The position numbers and the translations under genes were made by a program. This document shows, one piece after another, positions 35,856 through 44,301 of a stretch of DNA of 64,000 nt. Origin of the DNA: CAYRHJ01 sp964424105 (GTDB lineage: Bacteria; Planctomycetota; Phycisphaerae; UBA1845). The notes under the pieces are model-generated. The model ran no database searches. It saw only the letters and a list, made by a program, of their open reading frames with translations, and was not told the origin of the DNA. Positions within the stretch are counted from its first letter, which is position 1. Each line of letters starts with the position of its first letter. The DNA is taken from the NCBI GenBank assembly GCA_964424105.1, contig CAYRHJ010000015.1:1-64000 (forward strand). Direction: 5' to 3'.

Positions 35856-35891
35856 CCGACGGGTATGAAATAGCTCGTCAATCATTTCATT

Positions 35892-36261
35892 CAGAAAGAA
35901 ACGCCAACGATAACTGACGCTTGAACGGTTTACTTAACGAGCCGCGAGCGCGAAGCGAGCGGTCTTCTCTTCCAACCTTTTCCGATCCTTGAAGTGTCTG
36001 GTGGGCCACGCGACTAATCATCGGCTCCCCCACCTCCAAAAGGAGGTGGGCCACCCGGCTTCCAACCTTTTCCGATCTTTGACGGTGTCTGGTGGGCCAC
36101 GCAACTAATCATCGGCTCCCCCACCTCCAAAAGGAGGTGGGCCACCCGGCTTCCAACCTTTTCCGATCCTTGACGGTGTCTGGTGGGCCACGCGACTAAT
36201 CATCGGCTCCCCCACCTCCAAAAGGAGGTGGGCCACCCGTCCAGAAAGAAACGCCAACGAT
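35892..36261. repeat. Array of three 90-nt repeats bracketed by a 20-bp direct repeat
   Basis: CAGAAAGAAACGCCAACGAT occurs at 35892-35911 and again at 36242-36261. Between them three units begin CTTCCAACCTTTTCCGATC at 35969, 36059 and 36150 (spacing 90 and 91), and each ends in the type A hairpin CCCACCTCC-aaaa-GGAGGTGGG. An inverted type C element lies at 35937-35967. No gene is found in the 565-nt gap 35856-36420. Confidence 0.85.
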
Positions 36262-36341
36262 CAGAACAGCGTTGCTCCGCGAACGACGGGATCGCGCCGC
36301 TCCGCGAACGCCTGCCTCGCACCGGCTCGACGTCTACCCGC

Positions 36342-36379
36342 AAAACGACCCGGGGCGACGGCAAGTGTCGCCCCGGGTC
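36342..36379 (-). terminator. Intrinsic terminator of the sigma/anti-sigma/PDZ operon
   Basis: Perfect 13-bp arms GACCCGGGGCGAC (36347-36359) and GTCGCCCCGGGTC (36367-36379) with a 7-nt loop, starting 41 nt after the PDZ-gene stop on the minus strand. The minus strand continues GTTTTGC, a short T-run. This fits a rho-independent terminator. Confidence 0.7.
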
Positions 36380-36420
36380 CGTGGTCGCTCAAAGCGGAAG
36401 TGAATTGAAAATCGCCGCGG

Positions 36421-37803
36421 CTACTCCGGTTCGATCTCAGCATCCAGCAATTTGAGATAGGCTTCGTAGTCGACCGGACTACGCGCCTCCAGATCCGCCG
36501 CGTTGTCGTAATGCGTGACCAACTCGTCACCACCCTTTCGAATAGTGACCTGAATCGTCCCGTCGGAGTTCTCGTGTATGGAACGCCGCGTCATTCCGCG
36601 GATTCGCATCACCTCGGGCATCACCTTCAAATGAACGTTCTGCAAATTGTTTTGCAAGTTTCCCATCGCGTTGCCCAGGCCTTCCACTTCCACTTCCAGA
36701 TTTCCCAGAATCTCATCCGTATCCACGTCGATCAAGTTCTCGCCGAGCATTTCCAGGGTCACGAACGATCCGGGACCATGATGAATCTGTGTCCGATCCA
36801 GGGCTTCGAGGTAAATCGCGTGGGCCTCCGCATCCTGATTCAGCAGCTCCTCCGCCGAGGCGTACGTGGTCGTCGACTCGACGCCGTCGGCGTTCTTTCG
36901 CATCACCGTGATTTCCCCATCACCATCGAGAGAAACCGAGATCGTAGCATCGTCTCGCGTGACGGTCGTGGTCATGGTCACTTGGCCATTGTCAACCGTC
37001 ACCTGCATCGTGCGGCCTTGCGAGTGCGGCAGTGCATCCACGATGATATTGTGAAGCTTGTCATCCAAATGAAGGTCGTGCAACTCAGCCAGATCACCCA
37101 TCACCCATTCGCCACCTTCGCCACGCAGCATCACGCGCGCCTTGGTCTGCAAAGAATCGTGCATCTCGGCATCGGGCGAGGATTCAAAAATCCAGTTCAC
37201 GTTGCCCATCTCGGCTCGCGAACCGAGATTGGCCACTATATTGCGACGCTCGCCGTCTCGCAGAACGGTGAATTTCATGCGGTCACCCGGTGCACCCGAA
37301 CTAATCACCTCCACCAGACCCCCGACTTCACCGTCCAATCCGACGTCGTTCACTTCAATGACCACGTCGCCTTGTTGAAAACCCGCAGCCTCAGCCGGAC
37401 TGCCCGCGGCCACATTCAAAATTTTCAGTCCGTCGGATTCGCGCGTGACTTCCGAGTCGCCCATCGATGTAATTTGGCCGATCTGAACGCCCAGCCATCC
37501 TCGGTTCGCGTCCTCACCGGGCGCGGCCAGATTCACCGGCCTTCCATCACCCTTGCGAGAAAAGAACATGACCCGTGGCTTTTCCGACACATCGACTTCC
37601 TCGCCGGTGTCAGCCACCCAGGCGAATGTGCCGGCCCCATCTTCGCCCGCGTTCAGATTGACGTGAACTTTCGCCTCACCGCCGTCGCCCTTGGTGATCT
37701 TGACGATTTTCGTCTTGCATTCCACTTCGTCACCGAAGGCTACCTCGCTCAACGCCCACGTACTGCTGGCCGCAATCAGCAGCCCGATCATACAAGTCCT
37801 CAT
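36421..37803 (-). CDS. Exported PDZ-domain protein (no protease domain)
   Basis: 460 residues with a signal peptide (MRTCMIGLLIAASSTWALS). GAAGGAG lies upstream of the ATG. A PDZ domain (about 105-200) is clear: RGWLGVQIGQI, LKILNVAAGSPAEAAGFQQGDVVIEVNDV and RMKFTVLRDGERR. No trypsin-like catalytic triad precedes it, so this is not a DegP/HtrA protease. The rest is rich in acidic beta and helical stretches. It is the third gene of an operon after a sigma factor and its likely anti-sigma, so it could be the controlled envelope protein or a sensor of misfolded proteins (inference). Confidence 0.7.
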   Translation of the reverse strand: MRTCMIGLLIAASSTWALSEVAFGDEVECKTKIVKITKGDGGEAKVHVNLNAGEDGAGTFAWVADTGEEVDVSEKPRVMFFSRKGDGRPVNLAAPGEDANRGWLGVQIGQITSMGDSEVTRESDGLKILNVAAGSPAEAAGFQQGDVVIEVNDVGLDGEVGGLVEVISSGAPGDRMKFTVLRDGERRNIVANLGSRAEMGNVNWIFESSPDAEMHDSLQTKARVMLRGEGGEWVMGDLAELHDLHLDDKLHNIIVDALPHSQGRTMQVTVDNGQVTMTTTVTRDDATISVSLDGDGEITVMRKNADGVESTTTYASAEELLNQDAEAHAIYLEALDRTQIHHGPGSFVTLEMLGENLIDVDTDEILGNLEVEVEGLGNAMGNLQNNLQNVHLKVMPEVMRIRGMTRRSIHENSDGTIQVTIRKGGDELVTHYDNAADLEARSPVDYEAYLKLLDAEIEPE

Positions 37804-37852
37804 GCCGTCATCTCCTTCATTAGGGGGAATTCTGTCGCTTTTGTTTCATACG

Positions 37853-38482
37853 TCACAAACTTTCGCGCACCAGAACCGCGTTTTCCCGGGGATAGCGGTA
37901 GAACTGCGTACGCTCCAATTCGACCAGATAAATCCGTCCGTCATCACCGATGATTCCGAAGTGATCCGACTGCCGCCGCCGATCCATGACCTGACCGTCG
38001 GTGCTCACCGGGCGAATCAGATTCGCACCGCTGGGTCGAGGTGAAAAACTTGCGGGTTGCGAATAGGCCGCTGGTCCTGGATTCGCCAAATCCGCCGGCG
38101 GATAGGGGCCGGCATCCGGCTCGCCCAGCACGATCATCGGCTGGTTGTCCGATGGGGGATTCAGAACGGGGTTGATCATCATCCATCCCAGACACGCCGC
38201 CAGCGCGCCCGGAACGATCCACCAGATTCCAGAATCGAATCGCCGAACCGACGACGCCCTCGCAGCCATGACGTCGGCACCTTCCACCGCCGGATTCGAT
38301 CCCAGAACATCTGAAAGGACCGACGCACACAACGCATCGACCGCTTCAGTCGAATCACACGCGTTCCGAATCGCGGGGTTGCGAACCTTGGCCTCGTCAA
38401 GATCGGCCCGCTGTTCGTCCGACAATACGCCGTCCAGCTTGCGGGTCATCAGCCGATCGATCTTTTTCATTTCATCGTTCAT
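37853..38482 (-). CDS. Probable anti-sigma factor (membrane-anchored)
   Basis: 209 residues. The N-terminus (about 1-60, KIDRLMTRKLDGVLSDEQRADLDEA) has the short helix pattern of anti-sigma and zinc-finger-like domains, but no HxxxCxxC. One membrane helix (WWIVPGALAACLGWMMI, about 88-105) is followed by a Pro/Ser-rich periplasmic part. It starts six nt after the sigma-factor stop on the same strand, the normal arrangement for sigma/anti-sigma pairs. It probably holds the sigma factor at the membrane until signalled. Confidence 0.65.
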   Translation of the reverse strand: MNDEMKKIDRLMTRKLDGVLSDEQRADLDEAKVRNPAIRNACDSTEAVDALCASVLSDVLGSNPAVEGADVMAARASSVRRFDSGIWWIVPGALAACLGWMMINPVLNPPSDNQPMIVLGEPDAGPYPPADLANPGPAAYSQPASFSPRPSGANLIRPVSTDGQVMDRRRQSDHFGIIGDDGRIYLVELERTQFYRYPRENAVLVRESL

Positions 38483-38488
38483 GATGTT

Positions 38489-39088
38489 TCAGACCTTGTC
38501 TCGCAGGGTCTCTCGCAGCAGCCGTCTTGCACGAACGAGACGCGTTTCCACGGTATCGACGGGCAGATTCATCACCTCGCCGATCTGCCGATACGACCAC
38601 CCTTCGACATGCCGCAGGACGAAAGGTTCTCGATATTTCGCGGGCAGCGCTCCGATGGCTCCCAGTACAGCCTTCTGCTTTTCCGCATGGACCAGCGCAT
38701 CGCCGCCCGACTTGGGAAACCCTGCTGGATCTCGGATAGTCGAGTTCCATGCCAACAGTTTGGGCTCCCGACCACGCCGTCGGCCGGAATCCGTCGCCCG
38801 ATTTCGCGCGGTTCGATACAGCCAGGGACGCCATCTCGACGAATCGCGAAGCTTGGGAAGTCGCAGCCAGACGCTGGTCCAGACCTGTTGGCAAACATCG
38901 TCCAGTTGCTCTCCATGACCCAGAACTCCGAACACGACGCTTCGTACCCAATGGGCGTTTTCACGCACCAGCCGCTCGAACGCCTCCCGTTCACCACGCC
39001 GAGCAGCCTCCACCAATACATCATCAGTGGCCGCACCAGCCGGTGCGATGGGTTCGGGCTGATTGGGAAACGCCATAGTGAACGACAT
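38489..39088 (-). CDS. ECF-type RNA polymerase sigma factor
   Basis: 199 residues from the ATG at 39088 (39076 is an alternative); the longer frame upstream crosses an AT-rich promoter-like region. Region 2 contains REAFERLVRENAHWVRSVVF, EQLDDVCQQVWTSVWLRLPK and SSRWRPWLYRTARNRATDSG. Region 4 contains ALPAKYREPFVLRHVEGWSY and RQIGEVMNLPVDTVETRL, a helix-turn-helix for the -35 element. It directs RNA polymerase to an unknown regulon and commonly to its own operon. The next two genes (anti-sigma, PDZ) follow closely. Confidence 0.88.
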   Translation of the reverse strand: MSFTMAFPNQPEPIAPAGAATDDVLVEAARRGEREAFERLVRENAHWVRSVVFGVLGHGEQLDDVCQQVWTSVWLRLPKLRDSSRWRPWLYRTARNRATDSGRRRGREPKLLAWNSTIRDPAGFPKSGGDALVHAEKQKAVLGAIGALPAKYREPFVLRHVEGWSYRQIGEVMNLPVDTVETRLVRARRLLRETLRDKV

Positions 39089-39254
39089 CGTTGTGGTTAT
39101 AGACGTGAGACCGACATGATACCTGTCAAAACCTCGTTTATTTTTGTTGGCAAATTCACGTTTTGCATTCACTCGCCAGGTCCGATAATACACGTCCCAA
39201 ACGCGATGCAAACCACGAACTTCTTTTCGCACGTAAGCTCGGCAATTGATTAAA

Positions 39255-39285
39255 TACACAATGGACAAATTGACGTTATTGTGTA
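39255..39285. promoter_or_regulatory. AT-rich inverted repeat upstream of the sigma-factor gene
   Basis: TACACAAT (39255-39262) and ATTGTGTA (39278-39285) are perfect 8-bp arms in a notably AT-rich stretch between rnpA and the sigma gene. It could be an operator or promoter for the sigma operon, or the end of the rnpA transcript. Confidence 0.35.
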
Positions 39286-39313
39286 ATCTTCCAGAAATGT
39301 TTTGCGCGTTTCG

Positions 39314-39703
39314 CTAGCGTCGGGTGCGAATTGGCTTCGATTGATGCAAACGAGGTCTGCGGCGACTGGCCTTCGCCACCAATTTCAACAACGACAGATT
39401 GAAGTCGGCCCGGCTGCCATCTCCCCCCGGGCGTATAACACAAACAATGTCCATGGCGGATGGCCATTCGTGTTGGCCGGTTCGAAACGCTTCACGCAAG
39501 CAACGTTTCAAGCGGTTGCGAAGAACCGCGTTTCCGACACGACGGCTGATACTGATTCCCAGACGAGAGTGCGACAGTTCATTGTCAGCCACGTATACGA
39601 CGAGACGATCATCGGCGGCGCTGCGTTTGGTGGCAAATACGCGTTGAAAATCGCGTTGGCGATGCAATCGTTTGGATCGACCCAATGTGAAACGGGGGAC
39701 CAT
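39314..39703 (-). CDS. rnpA: Ribonuclease P protein component
   Basis: A 129-residue basic protein that assists the RNase P RNA in tRNA 5' maturation. The signature RLGISISRRVGNAVLRNRLK, then RCLREAFR, is complete, as is the N-terminal FTLGRSKRLHRQRDFQRVFA. The last 15 residues are an Arg/Lys-rich tail. Unlike most bacteria, no rpmH (L34) precedes it: the 180 nt upstream on this strand do not encode L34, nor is yidD or yidC downstream. Confidence 0.92.
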   Translation of the reverse strand: MVPRFTLGRSKRLHRQRDFQRVFATKRSAADDRLVVYVADNELSHSRLGISISRRVGNAVLRNRLKRCLREAFRTGQHEWPSAMDIVCVIRPGGDGSRADFNLSLLKLVAKASRRRPRLHQSKPIRTRR

Positions 39704-39884
39704 TTACGGAGCCTGCCATCATTCAACGCCGCCCGGTCACGTCAACGCCCGTGACCATGACACGTTCAGATCGAATTGCCTCCCGGCTGACGGATTGGCC
39801 GATATCATGAAAAGCGTTGTACGGCTCGAAGGCGATTCATATACTCCATATAATCGTTCAGGGCCGAAACGAAAGAGGTGGGGC

Positions 39885-41210
39885 ATGCCAACATCGGAAT
39901 CTTGTCGCAAACTATTTCGGACTTCGTGGCGCAGTCGGCCTGTGGTTCGCGCCATTGTGGGGGGACTGATTGGGCTGGCAACGAGCGGCAGTTCGTTCGG
40001 CCAGACACCGGTCGAAAACAGTGGCCGGGCATTTGACGCGGAGTCCACGCTCAATTCGCCCGTGGGCGTCAATGCCCTTGTCGAACCGGCCGCCCGGCGG
40101 CTTGATGTCGATGCGTATTCCGAACTTGAAGACCTGAACCCCCTGCTTCAAAATCCTTTCGCAAGCCCGTTTACATCGCGGCGAAGGCTATCTCCCTTGC
40201 CGACGTCCGTGGGCCTGCCGCAATCGATCTTCTGGCAACCGTTGCCGCCCTTCGGGACGGGGATTCCAGGTGTATTCCCGTTTGGCGCGTACGAAAACGA
40301 GGCGCAACAGAATCCCCTGACCGGATTACCGCAAGCGGGTTCTAATCTTCAGACCCCGGCGTGGTCAAACGATTTGCTCGACGGGGGTCTGGACTATGGT
40401 GCGTCGCCTTTTTCCGGGGTTTTGCCACCCCCGCCGCCGATGGCCTTCGGTGCAGGCGAATCGTCTTTTGCCAATCCCGATGGCGCCGCGGACTCGCAAG
40501 CGGATGTCGATTTCAATTCGCTAGGTGCTCGCGCGCCGGCTGGACGAAGCATGCTGGATGCGAACGTTTATGACGCGCTTCGCGACGCGGCTACGTCGCC
40601 GATTCCAGCTTCGTCGGACGAATCCGCCGGTTCCACGTCGGATGATGCAGACGACGCGACCGCCCATCCGGTCTTGGGCGTTCAACAGCAACGAATGCAA
40701 CAGGCCCGCTCCGCGCTGAGCAGTCCGCCGCGCCTGTTCACGGGCGATCCACGGGAGACGGCCTCGCATTACGGTCAATTGGCCGGCGCTGCCCTTGCGG
40801 AAGGACAATACCAACGAGCCATCACCTATTTCGGATTGGCCCGATCAGCCGACCCGGAAAACCTCCGCTACTACGTAGGCGAAGGCCACGCGCTGATCGC
40901 CGCGGGGGAGTTCTATGGGGCTGTGTTGAAAATTTCGCGGGCCGTCGATCGATTCACCGACTTCGGTCAGCAGGAAATCGATCTGCCCCGTGACGTCAGA
41001 CCCGTGGAACTGTTGGATTCCAGACGGGCTGAGTTGGAAATGAAACTGCGTGACGAAGACGATTATCGGCTACGGTTCTTGCTGGGATACATGGAATTCT
41101 ACAGCGGCTTGCAAACGATCGGCCTGGAAAACATGCGGCTTGCCGCCCAACAGGCCCCGCCCGGCTCGGCCATCGCCCGTGCCCACGAACTGCTTTCAAC
41201 CGCGCAGTGA
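39885..41210 (+). CDS. Exported protein with a TPR-like C-terminus
   Basis: 441 residues from the ATG at 39885, which has GAGGTG upstream; a start at 39807 has none. The product begins with a basic region and a hydrophobic signal (IVGGLIGLATSGSSFGQ). A long low-complexity Pro/Gly/Ala/Ser part (about 40-290) precedes helix-pair repeats such as GAALAEGQYQRAITYFGLAR and HALIAAGEFYGAVLKISRAV. The architecture suggests a periplasmic scaffold. It is an independent gene. Confidence 0.6.
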   Translation: MPTSESCRKLFRTSWRSRPVVRAIVGGLIGLATSGSSFGQTPVENSGRAFDAESTLNSPVGVNALVEPAARRLDVDAYSELEDLNPLLQNPFASPFTSRRRLSPLPTSVGLPQSIFWQPLPPFGTGIPGVFPFGAYENEAQQNPLTGLPQAGSNLQTPAWSNDLLDGGLDYGASPFSGVLPPPPPMAFGAGESSFANPDGAADSQADVDFNSLGARAPAGRSMLDANVYDALRDAATSPIPASSDESAGSTSDDADDATAHPVLGVQQQRMQQARSALSSPPRLFTGDPRETASHYGQLAGAALAEGQYQRAITYFGLARSADPENLRYYVGEGHALIAAGEFYGAVLKISRAVDRFTDFGQQEIDLPRDVRPVELLDSRRAELEMKLRDEDDYRLRFLLGYMEFYSGLQTIGLENMRLAAQQAPPGSAIARAHELLSTAQ

Positions 41211-41285
41211 TCGTCTTTCAGTTCCTTGCCTCGATTCGCTCAACCACGATCGCGCTGGGAAATCTCGCATCTGCCGACAACGCAA

Positions 41286-41319
41286 ACGCCCGCCGGCACA
41301 TAATGCGCGCGGCGGGCGT
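41286..41319. terminator. Hairpin between convergent genes
   Basis: ACGCCCGCCG (41286-41295) and CGGCGGGCGT (41310-41319) pair perfectly around a 14-nt loop, between convergent stops at 41210 and 41363. The minus strand continues TTTGCGTT. A bidirectional terminator is plausible. Confidence 0.5.
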
Positions 41320-41362
41320 GAAGATTGACGGCAACAGCGCCGAACGAACGAAGTGTGACGAA

Positions 41363-41920
41363 TTACCGGCGTTTGTAGCTGCCGCGCATTTCGATTTTCT
41401 TGATCATCTGGGACCAGTCTGCCCATTCGCTCATGGTCCACTCCAACGTGTTTGCATCGGCCACGCGCATGGTGTAGCGGCCATAGCTATTCGTGCCGTC
41501 CAATCCCACGCCGGTGTAGGTCATGGTCCATAGTTTGTTCGTGGCGTCGTAGCGGGCGGTGCCTTCTTGCGGGAAACCCCAATCGTTGAGTAGCCACCAG
41601 ACGTACGTGTTCCGCCCCGGATGCCATCCCCAAAAACCTTCCGATGAGAAGCTCTTGTCAGGCCCGGTGGATGTCATCGTGCCGTGCAGATAGGTCCCCC
41701 CCAACGCCCAATCCCACTGGGCGGAGCCTGTCCAGGTTTCCAGAGGCTCGCCTTCGGCTGACAGTCGTTCTGCCTCCCACGTCCAGCTCCCGATGAAATC
41801 TTTGTAGTTGACCATTTCCGCGGGGGCCAGGGGCTTTTGAATCTGGCTAAAATCCACGTTGGGCATGCAACCGCCGACCAGGAACGACGCAACCGCCGTC
41901 AACAGAATGATGATTCTCAT
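41363..41920 (-). CDS. DUF1579-like lipoprotein
   Basis: 185 residues with a lipobox (LTAVASFLVGGC). GGAG precedes the ATG. The mature part is a lipocalin-like beta barrel pattern: FIGSWTWEAERL, WTGSAQWDWALGGTYLHG, FWGWHPGRNTYVWWLLNDWG, WTMTYTGVGLDGT and TLEWTMSEW. This is typical of DUF1579-type proteins. The ligand is unknown; an outer-membrane-anchored periplasmic protein is inferred. Confidence 0.7.
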   Translation of the reverse strand: MRIIILLTAVASFLVGGCMPNVDFSQIQKPLAPAEMVNYKDFIGSWTWEAERLSAEGEPLETWTGSAQWDWALGGTYLHGTMTSTGPDKSFSSEGFWGWHPGRNTYVWWLLNDWGFPQEGTARYDATNKLWTMTYTGVGLDGTNSYGRYTMRVADANTLEWTMSEWADWSQMIKKIEMRGSYKRR

Positions 41921-42091
41921 GGCTCAAACTCCTTTGGGGTGTGATTCCAAACGTTAACTACCGCGCCGCCCGTAACTTAACATGATGCCAAGGAATTGCA
42001 ATGCCCCGCAGGTCGGACACGGGGCATCGAGAAATGCCCTCGGCGGAAACGCATGCTCGATGAATCGGATGAAGTCGTTCATCATGATCCA

Positions 42092-42507
42092 GCCACAGAG
42101 GTCACAGAGAAATTCGCTTGACGCCATCAACAAGTCGTAGTTCACCGAAGTTCAGTAACAGCCCGCGCTTCAGTCCGGCAGCCCGAAGATAAGAGAGCAC
42201 TTGAGCCATCGCCACCTGCGGGAGCTTTGAAACGGATTTGATTTCCACGACGACTTGATTCTCGACGAGCAGGTCGAGGCGTTGTCCCTTGATGATATGC
42301 CCTTTGTAATCGATATCGAATTCCATTTGCCGCCGCACCGGCAATCCGCGCAGGCTCATCTCGACGCAGAGCGCCTCTTCGTAAATGGATTCCAACAGTC
42401 CAGGCTCCAACGTCTGATGGACTTCGATGGCCGCCGCGATGATCTTCTCCGTCAAATCATCCATAACCGCACTCCGTGCTTTCCGTGCCCTCTGTGCCCT
42501 CTGTGGC
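42092..42507. mobile_element. 416-bp unit with 18-bp inverted ends carrying a GxxExxY gene
   Basis: GCCACAGAGGTCACAGAG (42092-42109) and CTCTGTGCCCTCTGTGGC (42490-42507) are inverted repeats with 17 of 18 positions matching. They enclose a single gene, and its stop codon lies in the left end. There is no transposase, so a non-autonomous, repeat-bounded cassette is the inference. Flanking target duplications are not obvious. Confidence 0.5.
42102..42464 (-). CDS. GxxExxY protein (PD-(D/E)xK-like fold)
   Basis: 120 residues from the ATG at 42464, giving the normal family start MDDLTEKIIAAAIEVHQTLE. An 18-codon upstream extension is just a translation of the repeat DNA (Arg/Ala-rich). The hallmark GLLESIYEEAL (G-x-x-E-x-x-Y) is present, followed by GQRLDLLVENQVVVEIKSV, the D...E-x-K site of the nuclease-like fold. 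Members are common in planctomycetes and many other bacteria, but their function is not settled. The gene fills a 416-bp unit bounded by inverted repeats. Confidence 0.88.
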   Translation of the reverse strand: MDDLTEKIIAAAIEVHQTLEPGLLESIYEEALCVEMSLRGLPVRRQMEFDIDYKGHIIKGQRLDLLVENQVVVEIKSVSKLPQVAMAQVLSYLRAAGLKRGLLLNFGELRLVDGVKRISL

Positions 42508-42625
42508 CAACATTCCACACCACGTTGAAGATCGCGTGGGCTGATGGGAACGATTCCTTGGCGTTGGGCGGCAGCGGGTTGAAAGGCCCATCGATGAACG
42601 AATCAATGAACTGATTGAAGAATGT

Positions 42626-43138
42626 TCAGGGGCAGTTCGGCGGTGTGTTGAGTGACTCCTGACCGAGGAGTTCGACGAAGGCTGCGTAATCTTCCAGGTC
42701 TATCAGGCCACTGCCGTCGAGGTCCGCGCACAGACACCCCACTGACCTGGACGGGGACTGGCCGAAGCAAGCCTGAAAAACCCAAAAATCAATTAGATCA
42801 ATGTCCGCTCCGCCGGCCAATTGGCCACAGGTCGTCGGGCAACCGTCGATTGTTTCTGACCCGCCGCCGAGACAATAAATGATGCCCAATCCGGCGCGTT
42901 GATCGCCGCCGGCCAATTGTCCCGACCCAACTTCACCGACGCTGAATATGGAACCGTTGGTGGTGATCACCGCGCCGGCAGATGAGGCTGCGCATGGCAT
43001 CTGCCCGTTTCGGCCTGGCGGTTGCAGGTTGACCGCATCGGCGCCGATCACGTCGTTGAGTAGAAACAATGCGACGGTTAGCAGGATGACCGATAGAATC
43101 GTGTTGGGCCAGAATTTTGAGGAACCAGTCCGAAACAT
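42626..43138 (-). CDS. Exported protein with dockerin-like C-terminus
   Basis: 170 residues. The signal or anchor helix (TILSVILLTVALFLLNDVIG) is followed by a Gly/Cys-rich middle and two EF-hand-like repeats typical of dockerin type I: GADIDLIDFWVFQACFGQS and ADLDGSGLIDLEDYAAFVEL. In planctomycetes such tails occur on many secreted proteins and may bind calcium or partners. It starts two nt after the M23 peptidase stop, with GGGAG in between, so it is the third gene of a coupled operon. Confidence 0.7.
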   Translation of the reverse strand: MFRTGSSKFWPNTILSVILLTVALFLLNDVIGADAVNLQPPGRNGQMPCAASSAGAVITTNGSIFSVGEVGSGQLAGGDQRAGLGIIYCLGGGSETIDGCPTTCGQLAGGADIDLIDFWVFQACFGQSPSRSVGCLCADLDGSGLIDLEDYAAFVELLGQESLNTPPNCP

Positions 43139-43140
43139 GA

Positions 43141-44301
43141 TTATTCTCCCGTGCCACCCGGGCTGTCACACGAACCGATGGAGGCTGAGAAACGCGAATT
43201 CAGTTCGGCGTGAAAGCCCGGAGCCAGACGAACAAGCTGGGCGGCCCGTACGGAGACTCCGCTGTTCACTTCGACGTCGAGGGGGTTATCGGCATTGGAC
43301 ACGCTGACCGAGGCTTGTGCATAGAAGGGCGAGTTAGCCGCGGAAATCGTTCCCGAAAGTACCAGCACGCCGCTGTTGCACAGGTCGTCACATGGACCGG
43401 CTGTGTTTATGTCGCCAGCCTCGGCGGCGCCTATCTGGCAAAAGAAAGGAATCCGATTTTGGCGATTGACGTCGTCCGAGCCATCACTGTCGACGTCGTC
43501 CAACACGCCGTCGCCTACCAGAAAGCCATTGCTGAACCAGTCATTGATGGTAGCGGGGGGACTGTTGGGATCATCTAATGCAATATTGGCCGGGGACAGT
43601 TCCACGTATTCAGGGAAGGCCACCTCGAAATGCACGTGGGGCCCGCTGGCGATGCCGACGTCTCCCTCGATGCCGAGCGGCGTTCCCGCGGCGACAAATT
43701 CGCCGACGAATCGGCCCGCACCGGGGTTTCCATTGACGTCCGTGCCTTGACCGACGCTACCCCGCAACATGTGTGTGTACTTGGTCCACTCGCCGTTGGG
43801 ATGCTCTATCCAGACGAAGTTATTCGGTGCGTTTTGACAGGTGCCCGCACCGGGGCAATTTCCACCGTTGGATTCGAAATCTCGCTCGCAGCAGAAAGTG
43901 CTGGGACCGCTGTACGCGCCGCAAGCGGTCGTCTGGGCTACGATGTTTTCCGTGACGGTAATCGTACCGTCACCGTTGCAATCGTTGACGCTGCCGCAGG
44001 CGTCTGGACAATTGGTATCGTTGTTTTCTACGATGATACGAATCCAGCCCGCCCCGGCGCTCACCACCGTGAAGGGTCCGCCGCCTTGCCCAGTCATATC
44101 AACCCGGTTCAACGTCGTGGGGTGATTGGTGTGATCATTGGAAAATCGCACGCTCGTACCATCCGTATAAGGCAGGCGATAGACCCCCTTGGCTACGGGC
44201 AGCGGTTGTGGCTGGGCCGACGCTTGCGTTGCACCGAGCGCGCCCAAAAGGGTCAACCCTAAACAGGTCGGCCATCGAGGAAACAAGGTTGTACGCTTCA
44301 T
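43141..44301 (-). CDS. Secreted M23-family (LytM-like) peptidase
   Basis: 386 residues with a signal peptide (about 1-29, ending TQASA). The zinc site GPHVHFEV (about 218-225) and an earlier His...Asp region (NHPTTLNRVDMTG, about 59-71) mark the M23 fold, which cuts peptidoglycan cross-bridges or similar peptides. Cys-rich inserts (for example DTNCPDACGSVNDCNGDG) separate the two halves, unlike typical M23 enzymes. The C-terminal 130 residues are a beta-rich extension with Asp repeats (DVDSDGSDDV). Its ATG overlaps the upstream stop (ATGA). Confidence 0.78.
   Translation of the reverse strand: MKRTTLFPRWPTCLGLTLLGALGATQASAQPQPLPVAKGVYRLPYTDGTSVRFSNDHTNHPTTLNRVDMTGQGGGPFTVVSAGAGWIRIIVENNDTNCPDACGSVNDCNGDGTITVTENIVAQTTACGAYSGPSTFCCERDFESNGGNCPGAGTCQNAPNNFVWIEHPNGEWTKYTHMLRGSVGQGTDVNGNPGAGRFVGEFVAAGTPLGIEGDVGIASGPHVHFEVAFPEYVELSPANIALDDPNSPPATINDWFSNGFLVGDGVLDDVDSDGSDDVNRQNRIPFFCQIGAAEAGDINTAGPCDDLCNSGVLVLSGTISAANSPFYAQASVSVSNADNPLDVEVNSGVSVRAAQLVRLAPGFHAELNSRFSASIGSCDSPGGTGE

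Noticed and set aside
35969..36239. CRISPR-like array after the sigma-54 activator
   Set aside because: Units are 90-91 nt, nearly identical along their full length and contain a hairpin; there are no spacers.
36511..37953. 480-codon plus-strand frame opposite the PDZ gene
   Set aside because: The minus strand shows a signal peptide, a PDZ domain and a ribosome site; the plus-strand product has none of these.
39704..39885. rpmH upstream of rnpA
   Set aside because: The minus strand here does not encode the basic L34 sequence in any frame.
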